Origin: a virus
IMG/VR virus record: IMGVR_UViG_3300048839_000451
Location: 1 to 37,875 of that record
Strand: one strand, 5' to 3'
Length of the DNA stretch: 37,875 nt
Positions 6,349-13,858 of this stretch are shown here, in pieces; the stretch's first letter is position 1, and each line of letters begins with the position of its first letter. The notes beneath the pieces were generated by a model. The model was not told where the DNA came from. It saw only the letters and a program-made list of their open reading frames with translations, and made no database searches. Made by a program: the position numbers and the translations under genes.

Positions 6349-6433
6349 GCAGCTGACGATCGATGACGCCATCGAGACGTACCGGCGGACCCGGGGGCAC
6401 GGGACGATTGGTGTCAAGTGGGAGAAAATGTAA
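6341..6433 (+). CDS. Small hypothetical ORF (30 aa)
   Basis: A 30-residue frame starting at ATG 6341, overlapping the preceding gene by eight bases and the next gene through TAATG. The sequence MSEQLTIDDAIETYRRTRGH looks helical. The tight coupling on both sides supports it as a translated link, but its shortness leaves doubt. Confidence 0.45.
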   Translation: MSEQLTIDDAIETYRRTRGHGTIGVKWEKM

Positions 6434-6825
6434 TGGAAAATACATCCGGAGTATTCACGCTAGAGGATGAGTCGTTTTCGCAGGCAGACATTGTTGCTGC
6501 GTTGACTGTTGAAATTCCAGAGCATCACAAGCTCGCGCGATCACTGGAGGAACTGAGTGACGTGCAACTCTCTACGGTGGCGACGATCGGCACGCCGAAA
6601 TGCTTCCAGGACGAAAGGCAATATCGAATGTGGCGAGAGCTTGCGATCCAGTCGAAACTGGAATCGCTGCACGGATTTTGTACAGACTGCACGGCCGAAT
6701 ACAAGGCTCAGATGGTGATGAATGGCCGCTGTCAGTTTCCGAACACCATATTCGTGCGTGGTCACGGCATCCGAATTTTCTTCGTGCCGAAAAAGCGCAC
6801 CAGTAAATCGGAGCGCGTGGCGTGA
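6433..6825 (+). CDS. Cys-containing hypothetical early protein
   Basis: A 130-residue protein starting at ATG 6433 (TAATG overlap, GGGAGA site at ~6420). A Cys motif, CTDCTAEYKAQMVMNGRC (~83-100), resembles a short zinc-binding module seen in phage hypothetical proteins of the early region. The N-terminal ~80 residues are acidic and helical. Its base composition is clearly less GC-rich than its neighbours, hinting at recent acquisition. It ends in a basic tail KKRTSKSERVA. Position immediately before the replication gene suggests an early regulatory or replication accessory role; this is inference only. Confidence 0.7.
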   Translation: MENTSGVFTLEDESFSQADIVAALTVEIPEHHKLARSLEELSDVQLSTVATIGTPKCFQDERQYRMWRELAIQSKLESLHGFCTDCTAEYKAQMVMNGRCQFPNTIFVRGHGIRIFFVPKKRTSKSERVA

Positions 6826-7580
6826 CTCGTCCAATGCGCTGGTTCCGGATGTACTCCGAGGCCGTCGACGACGAAAAGCTGCGACTGCTGGCGTTCGAGG
6901 ACCGATGGCATTTCGTTGCGATCCTGTGTTGCAAGGCTGCCGGTATCCTCGATGAGGGCGGCCGGCTGTTGCGGGCAAAGATCGCGGTCAAGCTGGGCGT
7001 GGATCGGGCCACGCTTGACGAGATCGTGCGTCGGCTCGCCGAGGTCGGGTTGATTGATTCGGCTACGCTTCAGCCGCTGCGTTGGGATGACCGGCAGTTC
7101 AAGTCCGACGACTCCACTGAGCGCGTCCGAGCGCACCGGGAACGCATGAAACGTTCCGGAAACGTTACTGTATCAGCCCAAGAGACAGAGACAGAGACAG
7201 AGACAGAGACAGAGACAGAGACAGAGACAGAGAGAGAGAACGCGCGCGCACGCACAAAGCCCCGCTCGCCTACCGGCTCGCGCATCCCTGACGATTTCCC
7301 GGCAGAATCGGAGCTGGATTGGTGCCGGGCCAGGCGGCCGGACCTGGACCCGGCGGAAACCGCAGCCAAGTTCCGCGACTACTGGATCGCAGTGCCCGCA
7401 GCCAGGGGCCGGAAAACAGACTGGCCTGCGACCTGGCGGAACTTCGTGCGAACGGAGCGCGTACCGCGAGGACCGCCGCGGAGATCCGCCGCCACCGAAT
7501 CCTGCCTTGCATTGGCCGGCCTGCACCGCAACGAGATCATCGATGTCGACACACCACTCACTACCAGCCGCGTGGATTGA
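6822..7580 (+). CDS. O-like phage replisome organiser
   Basis: A 252-residue replication initiator-like protein. The N-terminal domain (~1-105) is winged-helix-like, with KIAVKLGVDRATLDEIVRRL as the HTH. A low-complexity linker (~123-138) of eight Glu-Thr pairs follows. The C-terminal domain (~145-225; RIPDDFPAESELDWCRARRP, AAKFRDYWIAVPAARGRKTD, WPATWRNFVRTER) is the conserved end found in phage O-type and DnaT-like primosomal proteins that contact the helicase system. GTG 6822 overlaps the previous stop (GTGA). The P-like partner follows with a 38-bp overlap. Function is inferred from domain order and location. Confidence 0.82.
   Translation: MTRPMRWFRMYSEAVDDEKLRLLAFEDRWHFVAILCCKAAGILDEGGRLLRAKIAVKLGVDRATLDEIVRRLAEVGLIDSATLQPLRWDDRQFKSDDSTERVRAHRERMKRSGNVTVSAQETETETETETETETETERENARARTKPRSPTGSRIPDDFPAESELDWCRARRPDLDPAETAAKFRDYWIAVPAARGRKTDWPATWRNFVRTERVPRGPPRRSAATESCLALAGLHRNEIIDVDTPLTTSRVD
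7150..7228 (+). repeat. Eight-copy hexanucleotide array plus paired AACGTT boxes; candidate origin
   Basis: AACGTT occurs at 7150-7155 and 7161-7166, five bases apart. AGAGAC is repeated eight times at 7181-7228, followed by AGAGAGAG. The array is all purine except one C per unit on the plus strand and encodes the Glu-Thr linker of the O-like protein. In lambda the origin lies inside gene O, so this is a candidate origin; equally it may be a simple slippage-prone linker. Confidence 0.5.
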
Positions 7581-8109
7581 GCGACTGTTCGCCAGATTCG
7601 CGGCAACCTGGGGGGTGCAGCGGCTCGGCGCGATGTTCCCGGTGGAGACCCATGTCGAGACGAAGCGCATTTGGGCCGAGCAATTGGGGCGCTTCGAGGG
7701 CGAGACGATCTCGCGGGCGGTGCAGGCGGAAACCGACTCCGGCCGCGAGTGGCCGCCGAGTCTGGCGGAGTTCGTGGAGAGTTGCCGACAGGCGTCGCTC
7801 GGGCGAGTGTCGAGCCAGGGGTTTCCTGCGTTGCCGGCCCCTGCCGATCCGGCTGTTGGTCAGGCTGCGCTTGAGCCGCTGCGCGGTGCGGCCAGTGCGA
7901 CCCGCGACCCGCTGCGGTGGGCGCGACACCCGCGGTCTGTGCACGCGGTCGTGCTGTTGATCCGCGGAGCGCAGCGCGATCGCCGCCTGCAGGAGATCCT
8001 GCGAGGCCACGTCGCGGACGCCGGGGAGCGCCTGCCGGACGACGGCTCGGCCGCTGTCCTGCTGGCCGTCGCGGCGCGCGAACCGTCGCTGGCCGAGGAA
8101 ACGCTGTGA
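7543..8109 (+). CDS. P-like replication protein (putative helicase loader)
   Basis: A 188-residue protein starting at ATG 7543 (MSTHHSLPAAWIERLFARFA). Residues ~11-85 resemble the lambda P family: a helical region (IERLFARFAATWGVQRLGAM) followed by KRIWAEQLGRFEGETISRAV and PPSLAEFVESCRQA. Lambda P recruits host DnaB to the O-bound origin, and the overlap with the O-like gene supports the pairing. The C-terminal ~100 residues are variable and Arg/Ala-rich. No Walker motif is present, so it is not a DnaC-type ATPase. The family match is from pattern memory and is moderate. Confidence 0.65.
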   Translation: MSTHHSLPAAWIERLFARFAATWGVQRLGAMFPVETHVETKRIWAEQLGRFEGETISRAVQAETDSGREWPPSLAEFVESCRQASLGRVSSQGFPALPAPADPAVGQAALEPLRGAASATRDPLRWARHPRSVHAVVLLIRGAQRDRRLQEILRGHVADAGERLPDDGSAAVLLAVAAREPSLAEETL

Positions 8110-8336
8110 CCGACCGACCCTGCTCAACCTGCGCACACTACCTGCCGCGAGATCACCCGCACCAGGACCGCGGCGGGCGGACCTATGCGGTCGATTGCTG
8201 TACGCACGAGCGGGTCCGCAACGGCCACGGGGTTCTGGCGATCGTCCTGGCGAGGCGGCCGGACGAGCGTTGCGGGCCGGACGGCGCGTTCTGGACGGCG
8301 AGAGCCGGCGTAAACAATGCCCGTAAACGGCCTTAA
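8106..8336 (+). CDS. Small Cys-rich protein, putative zinc-binding
   Basis: A 76-residue protein from GTG 8106 (GTGA overlap with the P-like gene). It has CSTCAHYLPRD near the N-terminus, DCCTHERV in the middle and DERCGPDGAFW near the end, giving five Cys plus His. This pattern (CxxCxxF/Y...C...RCGPDGxxW) recurs in small phage proteins located beside replication genes and probably binds zinc. Function unknown. Confidence 0.65.
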   Translation: MTDRPCSTCAHYLPRDHPHQDRGGRTYAVDCCTHERVRNGHGVLAIVLARRPDERCGPDGAFWTARAGVNNARKRP

Positions 8337-8378
8337 TCGGGCGCTGGTGGCGCAAACGAAGGCGCGGAGGTATCCGGG

Positions 8379-8846
8379 GTGCTGATCGCCGAATTCTTCG
8401 TCCCAGGGCCGCCAATTGCCAAGGGCCGTCCCCGCGTTGCGTTGCGGGCCGGGCGGCCGGTCGCATACACCCCGGACCGGACGGTGCGCTACGAATCGAC
8501 CGTCGCATTGATCGGGGCGCAGGCTATGGACGGGCGCTCTCCGATAGCGGAACCGGTGGAGTTGAGCGTGCGGGCGTTCTTCCCAATCCCGCAATCGTGG
8601 CCGAAGGCGCGGCGCGCGGCGGCGCTGGCCGGCGAGCTTGCGCACGCCTCGCGGCCCGATCTCGACAACGTGGTCAAGGCCGTCGCCGATGGACTGGCCG
8701 GCATCTGCTGGCCGGACGATGCGTCCGTCGTCGCCGTCCTGGCGGAGAAAACCTACTCCGAGACCCCGGGTGTCGCCGTCCGAGTTCGGATCTGGCAACC
8801 GGCTGCGTTGCTGGGCCGATGGGAGGCGTCATGCGTGAGCACCTGA
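8379..8846 (+). CDS. rusA: RusA-family Holliday junction resolvase
   Basis: A 155-residue homologue of RusA, the dimeric Mg-dependent endonuclease that cuts four-way junctions. The N-terminus has PGPPIAKGRPRVALRAG. The catalytic Asp motif is SRPDLDNVVKAVADGL (91-106; D94 and D96), with further acidic residues in WPDDASV (~111-117). GTG 8379 lies after GGAGG at ~8369. It would resolve junctions made by the RecT pathway or trim concatemers before packaging. The C-terminal ~25 residues extend past the usual family end. Confidence 0.92.
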   Translation: MLIAEFFVPGPPIAKGRPRVALRAGRPVAYTPDRTVRYESTVALIGAQAMDGRSPIAEPVELSVRAFFPIPQSWPKARRAAALAGELAHASRPDLDNVVKAVADGLAGICWPDDASVVAVLAEKTYSETPGVAVRVRIWQPAALLGRWEASCVST

Positions 8847-8971
8847 TCCGCGTTGGTCTGCGGCATTCTGACGAGATCCGAGGCGAGGTCGAAGCCGGAA
8901 CCGCGGACCTGTACCGCGACGCCGAGGGCGAGATCTGGTGGGTCTGGACGCTGCGCGAAACCGACATCTAG
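8831..8971 (+). CDS. Small hypothetical protein (46 aa)
   Basis: A 46-residue protein from ATG 8831, overlapping the end of rusA by 16 bases and preceded by GGGAGG. It is acidic, with GEVEAGTADLYRDAEGEIWW and a Trp-rich end (WWVWTLRETDI). The stop overlaps the next start as TAGTG. No family recognised. Confidence 0.55.
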   Translation: MREHLIRVGLRHSDEIRGEVEAGTADLYRDAEGEIWWVWTLRETDI

Positions 8972-9363
8972 TGAGCGATCACCTGATCCTGCCGCCCGAA
9001 CTGCGCGAAACCGTGGACCGGCTCGCAAATTGGGGCCTATGGGCACGCGAGCGACGCGGTGCAGGACGCGCGCTGTCAGCGGAGGGCCGCTACCGAAGAC
9101 CGGCATCCGACGATGATCCGCGGCGCACGCCAACGCCAGTCATCGACCCTTGGGATGCGCAGCGCGTCGACAAAGCACTTGCGCCGGCTACTGGAATGCC
9201 GCGGCGGCTCTCGGTCATACTCCGCGATCACTATGTATTCCACGCCGATTACCGAGCGACCTGTCGCCGGCTCGCAATACAGTGGCAGTCCTATCATCCA
9301 ACTTTGCTACAAGCATTGCGCGCAGCAGACAATCGACTTGCGAAAAATGATAGGTTGCGCTAA
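8971..9363 (+). CDS. Putative Q-like late-gene regulator
   Basis: A 130-residue protein from GTG 8971. The N-terminal region (LANWGLWARERRGAGRALSA) and middle (PWDAQRVDKALA...LSVILRDHYVF) resemble small phage regulators at the Q position. Its C-terminal ~40 residues could form a sigma region-4-like helix-turn-helix (YRATCRRLAIQWQSYHPTLL). It occupies the place of antiterminator Q, after replication and rusA and just before HNH/terminase. A candidate promoter and two hairpins follow its last codons. Family assignment is by position and general shape, so the name is provisional. Confidence 0.55.
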   Translation: MSDHLILPPELRETVDRLANWGLWARERRGAGRALSAEGRYRRPASDDDPRRTPTPVIDPWDAQRVDKALAPATGMPRRLSVILRDHYVFHADYRATCRRLAIQWQSYHPTLLQALRAADNRLAKNDRLR

Positions 9364-9366
9364 AAC
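9338..9366 (+). promoter_or_regulatory. Candidate late promoter
   Basis: TTGCGA (9338-9343), a 17-bp spacer and TAAAAC (9361-9366) each match the sigma-70 consensus at four of six positions. It lies at the end of the Q-like gene and just upstream of two hairpins, at the head of the late operon, the position of lambda PR'. It may need an activator or antiterminator. Confidence 0.35.
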
Positions 9367-9386
9367 CTCGCGCATCATCTCCGCGC

Positions 9387-9423
9387 CTCGCATTTGCGAG
9401 TGATCCGCCTGCCACACGGCAGG
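9387..9423 (+). other. Two consecutive hairpins in the late leader
   Basis: CTCGCA/TGCGAG (9387-9400, 2-base loop) and CCTGCC/GGCAGG (9408-9423, ACAC loop) are separated by seven bases. Neither is followed by a T run, so they are not ordinary intrinsic terminators. They could form pause or antitermination signals in the late leader, or packaging-site structure. Confidence 0.45.
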
Positions 9424-9441
9424 TCGGCGCGCCAGCAAAAC

Positions 9442-9741
9442 ATGCAGACTCTACGACCTCGCGCACCTGCGCGCGACCTCGCTCGTGCAAAGCAATTGCG
9501 TGATCACCCGGACTACCGGCTGCGCGGCACATCGAATCAACTTCGTCGTAAACGATTGTTCACGGCGCAACCCCTGTGCGTGCATTGCGAGGCAGTCGGA
9601 CGCACAACGATTGCGACCGAGATCGATCACATCATCCCGATTGCAGCCGGCGGCGCAGACGCGGATCACAATCTGCAGCCGTTGTGCCACGACTGTCACG
9701 CGCGCAAGACCGCGACGGAGCGAGCGACGGGTAGGGGGTAA
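9442..9741 (+). CDS. HNH endonuclease
   Basis: A 99-residue HNH nuclease. CVHCEAVGR (first CxxC) is followed by TEIDHIIPIAAGGADADHNL (the H and central N of the beta-beta-alpha-metal core) and QPLCHDCHARKT (second CxxC and final H). HNH proteins beside HK97-type terminases stimulate cos cleavage by the terminase, and the location just upstream of TerS fits that role. ATG 9442 is used; the frame stays open upstream to TTG 9394, which would cover the leader hairpins. Neither start has a good ribosome site. Confidence 0.9.
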   Translation: MQTLRPRAPARDLARAKQLRDHPDYRLRGTSNQLRRKRLFTAQPLCVHCEAVGRTTIATEIDHIIPIAAGGADADHNLQPLCHDCHARKTATERATGRG

Positions 9742-9746
9742 GAAAG

Positions 9747-9801
9747 CTCGCGGGCGCGAGGCTCGTTCACCTTGCGCCTACCCATTCGGACAAAAAAGTC
9801 C
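9747..9801 (+). other. Hairpin-rich HNH-terS intergenic segment; possible packaging site
   Basis: Between HNH and terS lie two inverted repeats, CTCGCG/CGCGAG (9747-9760) and GGAC/GTCC around six A residues (9788-9801). Phage cos or pac sites often sit beside terS, so this is a reasonable place to look for one, but no defined end is visible in the sequence. Confidence 0.3.
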
Positions 9802-9828
9802 TGTTTGCACCATAGGAGGGCGGTCGCG

Positions 9829-10143
9829 ATGACTGATTCCACGCTAAAGCGCCCGCGCAAGACTCCGGCGAAGCGATCGACGGTGAAACGCCAGCCGACT
9901 CCGGCAATGCTGCCGGCGGCACCTGGACAAGACCCATTGGAATTTCTGCTATCTGTGCAAAACGATCCGAATGCAGCGCCGGCATTGCGTGTGCGTGCTG
10001 CGGTCGCGGCGGCGCAATACATGCATACGCGGCGCGCTGATGGCGGGAAGAAGGAAGAACAGGAAGCGCGTGCGATCGAGTTGATGCAGGGCGGAAAGTT
10101 CGCGCTCTCGCGCCCGCCGTTGAAGCTGGTGAGCGGTGGCTGA
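9829..10143 (+). CDS. terS: Terminase small subunit
   Basis: A 104-residue protein from ATG 9829 with a strong AGGAGG site at 9814. A basic, Pro-rich N-terminus (LKRPRKTPAKRSTVKRQ, ~5-21) is followed by a helical domain PLEFLLSVQNDPNAAPALRV ... AAAQYMHTRR (~36-68), typical of a small TerS family lying directly upstream of HK97-type TerL. It should recognise the packaging site and stimulate TerL. Its stop overlaps the TerL start by eight bases. Confidence 0.78.
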   Translation: MTDSTLKRPRKTPAKRSTVKRQPTPAMLPAAPGQDPLEFLLSVQNDPNAAPALRVRAAVAAAQYMHTRRADGGKKEEQEARAIELMQGGKFALSRPPLKLVSGG

Positions 10144-11815
10144 TGGTGCGTGGACAACTGCGCTGCCGGATTGGGAGCGGCGTGTCGTTGCTGGCGAATC
10201 GCTGATTCCGTTTGCGCCGCTGTTCCCGGCGGAGGCCGATAGCGCGCTTGCGGTGCTCGATGAGTTGCGCGTTGTGGACATGCCGGAGCAGCCGCGATTC
10301 GGTGAGATTGCGCGACCGTGGGTGCGCGAGTTTGCGGCGAGCGTGTTCGGCGCATATGACCCGGACGCTGGCCGGCGCTTGGTGCGTGAGTGGTTCTTGC
10401 TGATCTCGAAGAAGAACAGCAAGTCGACGACCGCCGGCTTGCTCATGCTCACGTTCCTGATTCGCAATTGGCGGCATGCTGGTGAGTTTGGAATTCTCGC
10501 GCCGACCGTCGAGGTCGCGAACAATGCGTTCAAGCCGGCCGCTGATGCGGTGAAGGCTGACGACGAGTTGCGCGAATTACTGCATGTGCAGGATCACATT
10601 CGCACGATCACGCATCGCGGAACGAAAGCCAAGCTCCAGGTGGTTGCTGCTGACAGCGAAACGATCGCTGGGAAAAAGTGGATCGTTACACTGGTTGATG
10701 AGCTGTGGCTGTTCGGCAAGTGGCCACGCGCCGAGGACATGCTGCGTGAGGCGATCGGTGGACTAGCGAGTCGGCCAGAAGGTTGCGTGATCTGGCTCAC
10801 GACACAGAGCAGCGATCCACCGGCCGGAGTGTTCCGGCAAAAGCTGCAGTACGCGCGCAGCGTGCGCGACGGTGCGGTGAAAGACCCGCAATTCTGTCCG
10901 GTGCTCTACGAATTTCCGCCGACGATGGTCGAGGCGAAAGCGCATCGCGACCCGGCGAAGTTCTATGTGACGAATCCGAATCTCGGTGCATCGGTTGATG
11001 TCGAGTTTCTAGAGCGTGAGTTCGCGAAGGCCGAAGTCGCCGGCGAGGAATCCATGCGCGGATTCCTGGCAAAACATCTGAATATCGAGATCGGCCTGGC
11101 GTTGATGTCCGACCGTTGGGCCGGCGCGAACTTCTGGGAGCAGCAAGGTTCTGCGGATCTCACGCTTGACCAGTTGCTTGCACGATGCGAAGTCGTGACG
11201 ATCGGTATCGACGGCGGCGGGCTGGACGATCTGCTCGGCTTGTCGGTGATTGGTCGCGACGCGCAGACGCACGCATGGTTGGCGTGGTCGCACGCATGGG
11301 CGCATCCGAGCGTCGTGCAACAGCGCGCATCCGAGGCGTCGCGGTTCCGCGACTTTGAACGCGACGGTGATTTGACGTTCGTGGATCGTATCGGCGATGA
11401 CGTTGTGCAGGTCGTTGCAATTTGCCAGCGGATACACGAGGCGGGATTGCTCGACAAGATCGGTGTTGATCCGCACGGACTCGGCGGAATTCTAGATGCG
11501 CTCGTAGAAGCGAGCATTCCTCAGGATGCCGTGATCGGCATTCCGCAGGGTTGGAAATTGCAGAGCGCAATCAAAACCGTAGAACGCAAGCTCGCGTCCG
11601 GTGAATTGCATCACGGCGGTTCGGCACTGATGTCCTGGTGTGTCGGAAACGCGAAAGTCGAACCGCGAGGGAACGCAGTCATGATCACAAAGCAGGCTGC
11701 CGGTTACGCGAAGATCGACCCGTTAATGGCGCTGTTCGATGCCGCTGCGCTGATGTCGCTTAATCCTGCGCCGGCCGATCTTGCGCCGTTCCTCGGCGAT
11801 CCGATCATCGCGTGA
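10136..11815 (+). CDS. terL: Terminase large subunit, HK97 type
   Basis: A 559-residue DNA-packaging motor and nuclease. The ATPase domain has a Walker A-like loop LLISKKNSKSTTAG (~88-101) and a Walker B WIVTLVDELW (~182-191), followed by the coupling motif region IWLTTQSSDPP. The C-terminal RNase H-like nuclease has TIGIDGGGLDDLLG as the first Asp motif, DKIGVDPHG in the middle and a final Asp in PLMALFDAAALM. Start GTG 10136 overlaps terS. It docks on the portal to drive DNA into the prohead. Confidence 0.95.
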   Translation: MADGAWTTALPDWERRVVAGESLIPFAPLFPAEADSALAVLDELRVVDMPEQPRFGEIARPWVREFAASVFGAYDPDAGRRLVREWFLLISKKNSKSTTAGLLMLTFLIRNWRHAGEFGILAPTVEVANNAFKPAADAVKADDELRELLHVQDHIRTITHRGTKAKLQVVAADSETIAGKKWIVTLVDELWLFGKWPRAEDMLREAIGGLASRPEGCVIWLTTQSSDPPAGVFRQKLQYARSVRDGAVKDPQFCPVLYEFPPTMVEAKAHRDPAKFYVTNPNLGASVDVEFLEREFAKAEVAGEESMRGFLAKHLNIEIGLALMSDRWAGANFWEQQGSADLTLDQLLARCEVVTIGIDGGGLDDLLGLSVIGRDAQTHAWLAWSHAWAHPSVVQQRASEASRFRDFERDGDLTFVDRIGDDVVQVVAICQRIHEAGLLDKIGVDPHGLGGILDALVEASIPQDAVIGIPQGWKLQSAIKTVERKLASGELHHGGSALMSWCVGNAKVEPRGNAVMITKQAAGYAKIDPLMALFDAAALMSLNPAPADLAPFLGDPIIA

Positions 11816-11817
11816 TC

Positions 11818-13062
11818 ATGGCCAAAGAACACAAAGTCGCGCGGCCGGGGCGCATCAAATCGGCGGTGCTGAACTGGCTCGGTTTTAGCCTGCGCGACAT
11901 TGATCAATGGCGCGCGCTGTACGGCGGCGAGTCAGAGTCAGGCGAGCGTGTAACGATTGATCGTGCGCTGACGATACCAACGGTCATGGCGTGCGTACGT
12001 CTTGTGTCGCAAACAGTTGCGACGCTGCCGCTCGGTGTGTATGAGCGCACGCCAGCCGGCAGGACCGAAGTCGTTAATCATCCGGTCGCACGGTTGTTGT
12101 CAGTACGGCCGAATGCCGATCAAACGCCGACGGTGTATTGGGAAGGCATGGTTGCAGCCGCCCTGCTTTCTGGCAATGCGTTTGCAGAAAAGCGCACGGT
12201 CGGTGGGCGCGTCGTGTCGCTCGTGCCGCTGCATCCAGAGCGCGTCGCGTGGCGCAGGTCTCCGGCTGGTAGTTACGTGTTCGACTACATCGACGACGAC
12301 GGGCGTCCGCGCGAGATTCCCGAAACAAACGTTTTTCACCTGCCAGGTTTCACGTTGCAATCGCGGTGGGGCATGTCGGCGATTCGCTACGGAATGGAGA
12401 TGTACGGCGCCGCGCTTGCTGCGAATGGTGCGGCGGCACGCACATTCAAATCCGGGCTGCTGCCGACGGTCTATTACTCGATGGATCGTGTGCTTACGAA
12501 AGAGCAGCGCACGCAGTTTCGAGAAAATCTTCGCGAGCTAACAGGCGCGATGAACGCCGGCAAATCACCGTTGCTGGAAGGCGGGATGAAAGCCGGCACT
12601 ATCGGCATCAATCCGTCCGATGCGCAACTACTTGAGTCTCGTTCGTTTTCGATCGAGGAAATTTGCCGATGGTTCGGCGTGCCAGCGGTCATGCTTTCTG
12701 CTGGTGACAAGGCGTCATCGTGGGCGTCATCGGCAGAGTCGTTGAACCGATGGTTCCTGCAGTACGGATTGCGACCGTTACTAAAACGGATAGAGCAGGA
12801 GATTGCGAAAAGCCTGTTCACCGCGGAAGAAGCATTGCGCTATTACGCCGAGTTTGCGGTCGAGGGATTGCTACGTGCGGATACCGCCGGCCGAAGCGCG
12901 TTCTACTCGACCGCGCTCCAGAACGGCTACATGTCGCGCAACGAGGTTCGGCGCTTGGAAAACCTGCCGCCGATTGATGGTGGCGACGTGTATACGGTGC
13001 AGGTCAATCTAATGCCGCTGGATCGGATCGGCGAGGAACCTGGAGTTGGCGAAAATGGCTGA
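11818..13062 (+). CDS. Portal protein, HK97 family
   Basis: A 414-residue portal of the HK97 (lambda-like) family: the dodecameric ring at the capsid vertex through which DNA passes. Characteristic parts are RALTIPTVMACVRLVSQTVA near the N-terminus, VFHLPGFTLQSRWGMSAIRY, the clip/stem region with SFSIEEICRWFGVPAVMLSA, and the C-terminal AFYSTALQNGYMSRNEVRRL ... LPPIDGGD. ATG 11818 is taken; GTG 11812, overlapping the TerL stop, would add two residues, and neither has a clear ribosome site. Confidence 0.95.
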   Translation: MAKEHKVARPGRIKSAVLNWLGFSLRDIDQWRALYGGESESGERVTIDRALTIPTVMACVRLVSQTVATLPLGVYERTPAGRTEVVNHPVARLLSVRPNADQTPTVYWEGMVAAALLSGNAFAEKRTVGGRVVSLVPLHPERVAWRRSPAGSYVFDYIDDDGRPREIPETNVFHLPGFTLQSRWGMSAIRYGMEMYGAALAANGAAARTFKSGLLPTVYYSMDRVLTKEQRTQFRENLRELTGAMNAGKSPLLEGGMKAGTIGINPSDAQLLESRSFSIEEICRWFGVPAVMLSAGDKASSWASSAESLNRWFLQYGLRPLLKRIEQEIAKSLFTAEEALRYYAEFAVEGLLRADTAGRSAFYSTALQNGYMSRNEVRRLENLPPIDGGDVYTVQVNLMPLDRIGEEPGVGENG

Positions 13063-13171
13063 CGTATTGATTCCGATTGGCTCACCTATCGGTGGTGTTC
13101 AGATCGTCAAGCGTTTTCGCGACATGGGCGATGGCACTCATGCCGAGGTTATCCACGCAGTCATGGCGTGA
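13055..13171 (+). CDS. Small phage protein between portal and protease (38 aa)
   Basis: A 38-residue ORF from ATG 13055 overlapping the portal end by eight bases. The C-terminal half, VKRFRDMGDGTHAEVIHAVM, carries the RDMGDGTHAEV motif that I recognise from small conserved ORFs and module ends in other phages' structural regions. This argues that it is translated, perhaps a minor head component. Function unknown. Confidence 0.6.
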   Translation: MADVLIPIGSPIGGVQIVKRFRDMGDGTHAEVIHAVMA

Positions 13172-13190
13172 GCCGAAACGAGGGTTGACT

Positions 13191-13847
13191 ATGAAGATCG
13201 AGCACAAGACATTTCCGTTCGAGGTTAAGGCCGTAGAGAAAACCGGCGAGTTCTCCGGCTATCTATCGGTGTTTAACGTGCTCGACGCCTATCGAGACAT
13301 TGTTGTTCCTGGTGCGTTCGCTGAATCGCTTGCCGAGTGGAACGCGAAAGGTCGCCTGCCGCCGGTGCTCTGGCAGCACATGTCAGTAGAGCCGATCGGG
13401 CCGTTTACGAAGATGCGCGAGGACACGAACGGCCTATACGTCGAAGGGCGAATGCTAGTCGAAGAAGTCGCGCGTGCGCGCGAGGCTCATGCGCTCGTTA
13501 AGCACAAGGTCGTATCCGGCATGTCGATCGGCTACGAAACGATTGGCGAGGAATGGGATAAGACCAATCGCATTCGCAAGCTCACCAAAATCAAACTTTG
13601 GGAAGGTTCGCTCGTCACATTTCCGGCGAACGAGGCCGCGCAGATCGACGCGGTTAAGTCGGCGCTGTGTAATGGCGACCTTCCCGATCTCAGGACATTC
13701 GAGAAATTCTTGCGTGAGGCAGGATTCTCGAAAACCCAGGCCGTCGCGATCGCCTCGCGCGGACTGTCGCATCTGCTGCGGAGTGAGTCTGCCAGCGAAA
13801 CGGCGAACGAATTGGCCGACATTCTGGCCGCTCTCAAACAGACTTAG
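13191..13847 (+). CDS. HK97-family prohead protease
   Basis: A 218-residue serine protease (peptidase U35/S78 type) that trims the delta domain of the capsid protein during maturation. It has the strand pattern EFSGYLSVFNVLDAYRDIVV, the catalytic His in VLWQHMSVEPIG (H63) and the catalytic Ser in KVVSGMSIGYET (S112). The C-terminal ~60 residues may act as a scaffold-like tail. ATG 13191 follows a GAGGG site. Encoded just upstream of its substrate. Confidence 0.93.
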   Translation: MKIEHKTFPFEVKAVEKTGEFSGYLSVFNVLDAYRDIVVPGAFAESLAEWNAKGRLPPVLWQHMSVEPIGPFTKMREDTNGLYVEGRMLVEEVARAREAHALVKHKVVSGMSIGYETIGEEWDKTNRIRKLTKIKLWEGSLVTFPANEAAQIDAVKSALCNGDLPDLRTFEKFLREAGFSKTQAVAIASRGLSHLLRSESASETANELADILAALKQT

Positions 13848-13858
13848 GGGTAAATGCG

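Noticed and set aside
8938-9363. Longer frame for the Q-like protein starting at 8938
   Set aside because: It would overlap the small upstream gene in another frame; GTG 8971 in TAGTG is the coupled start.
13185-13190. TTGACT before the protease gene as a promoter
   Set aside because: No -10 element at suitable spacing; it overlaps the ribosome-binding region.
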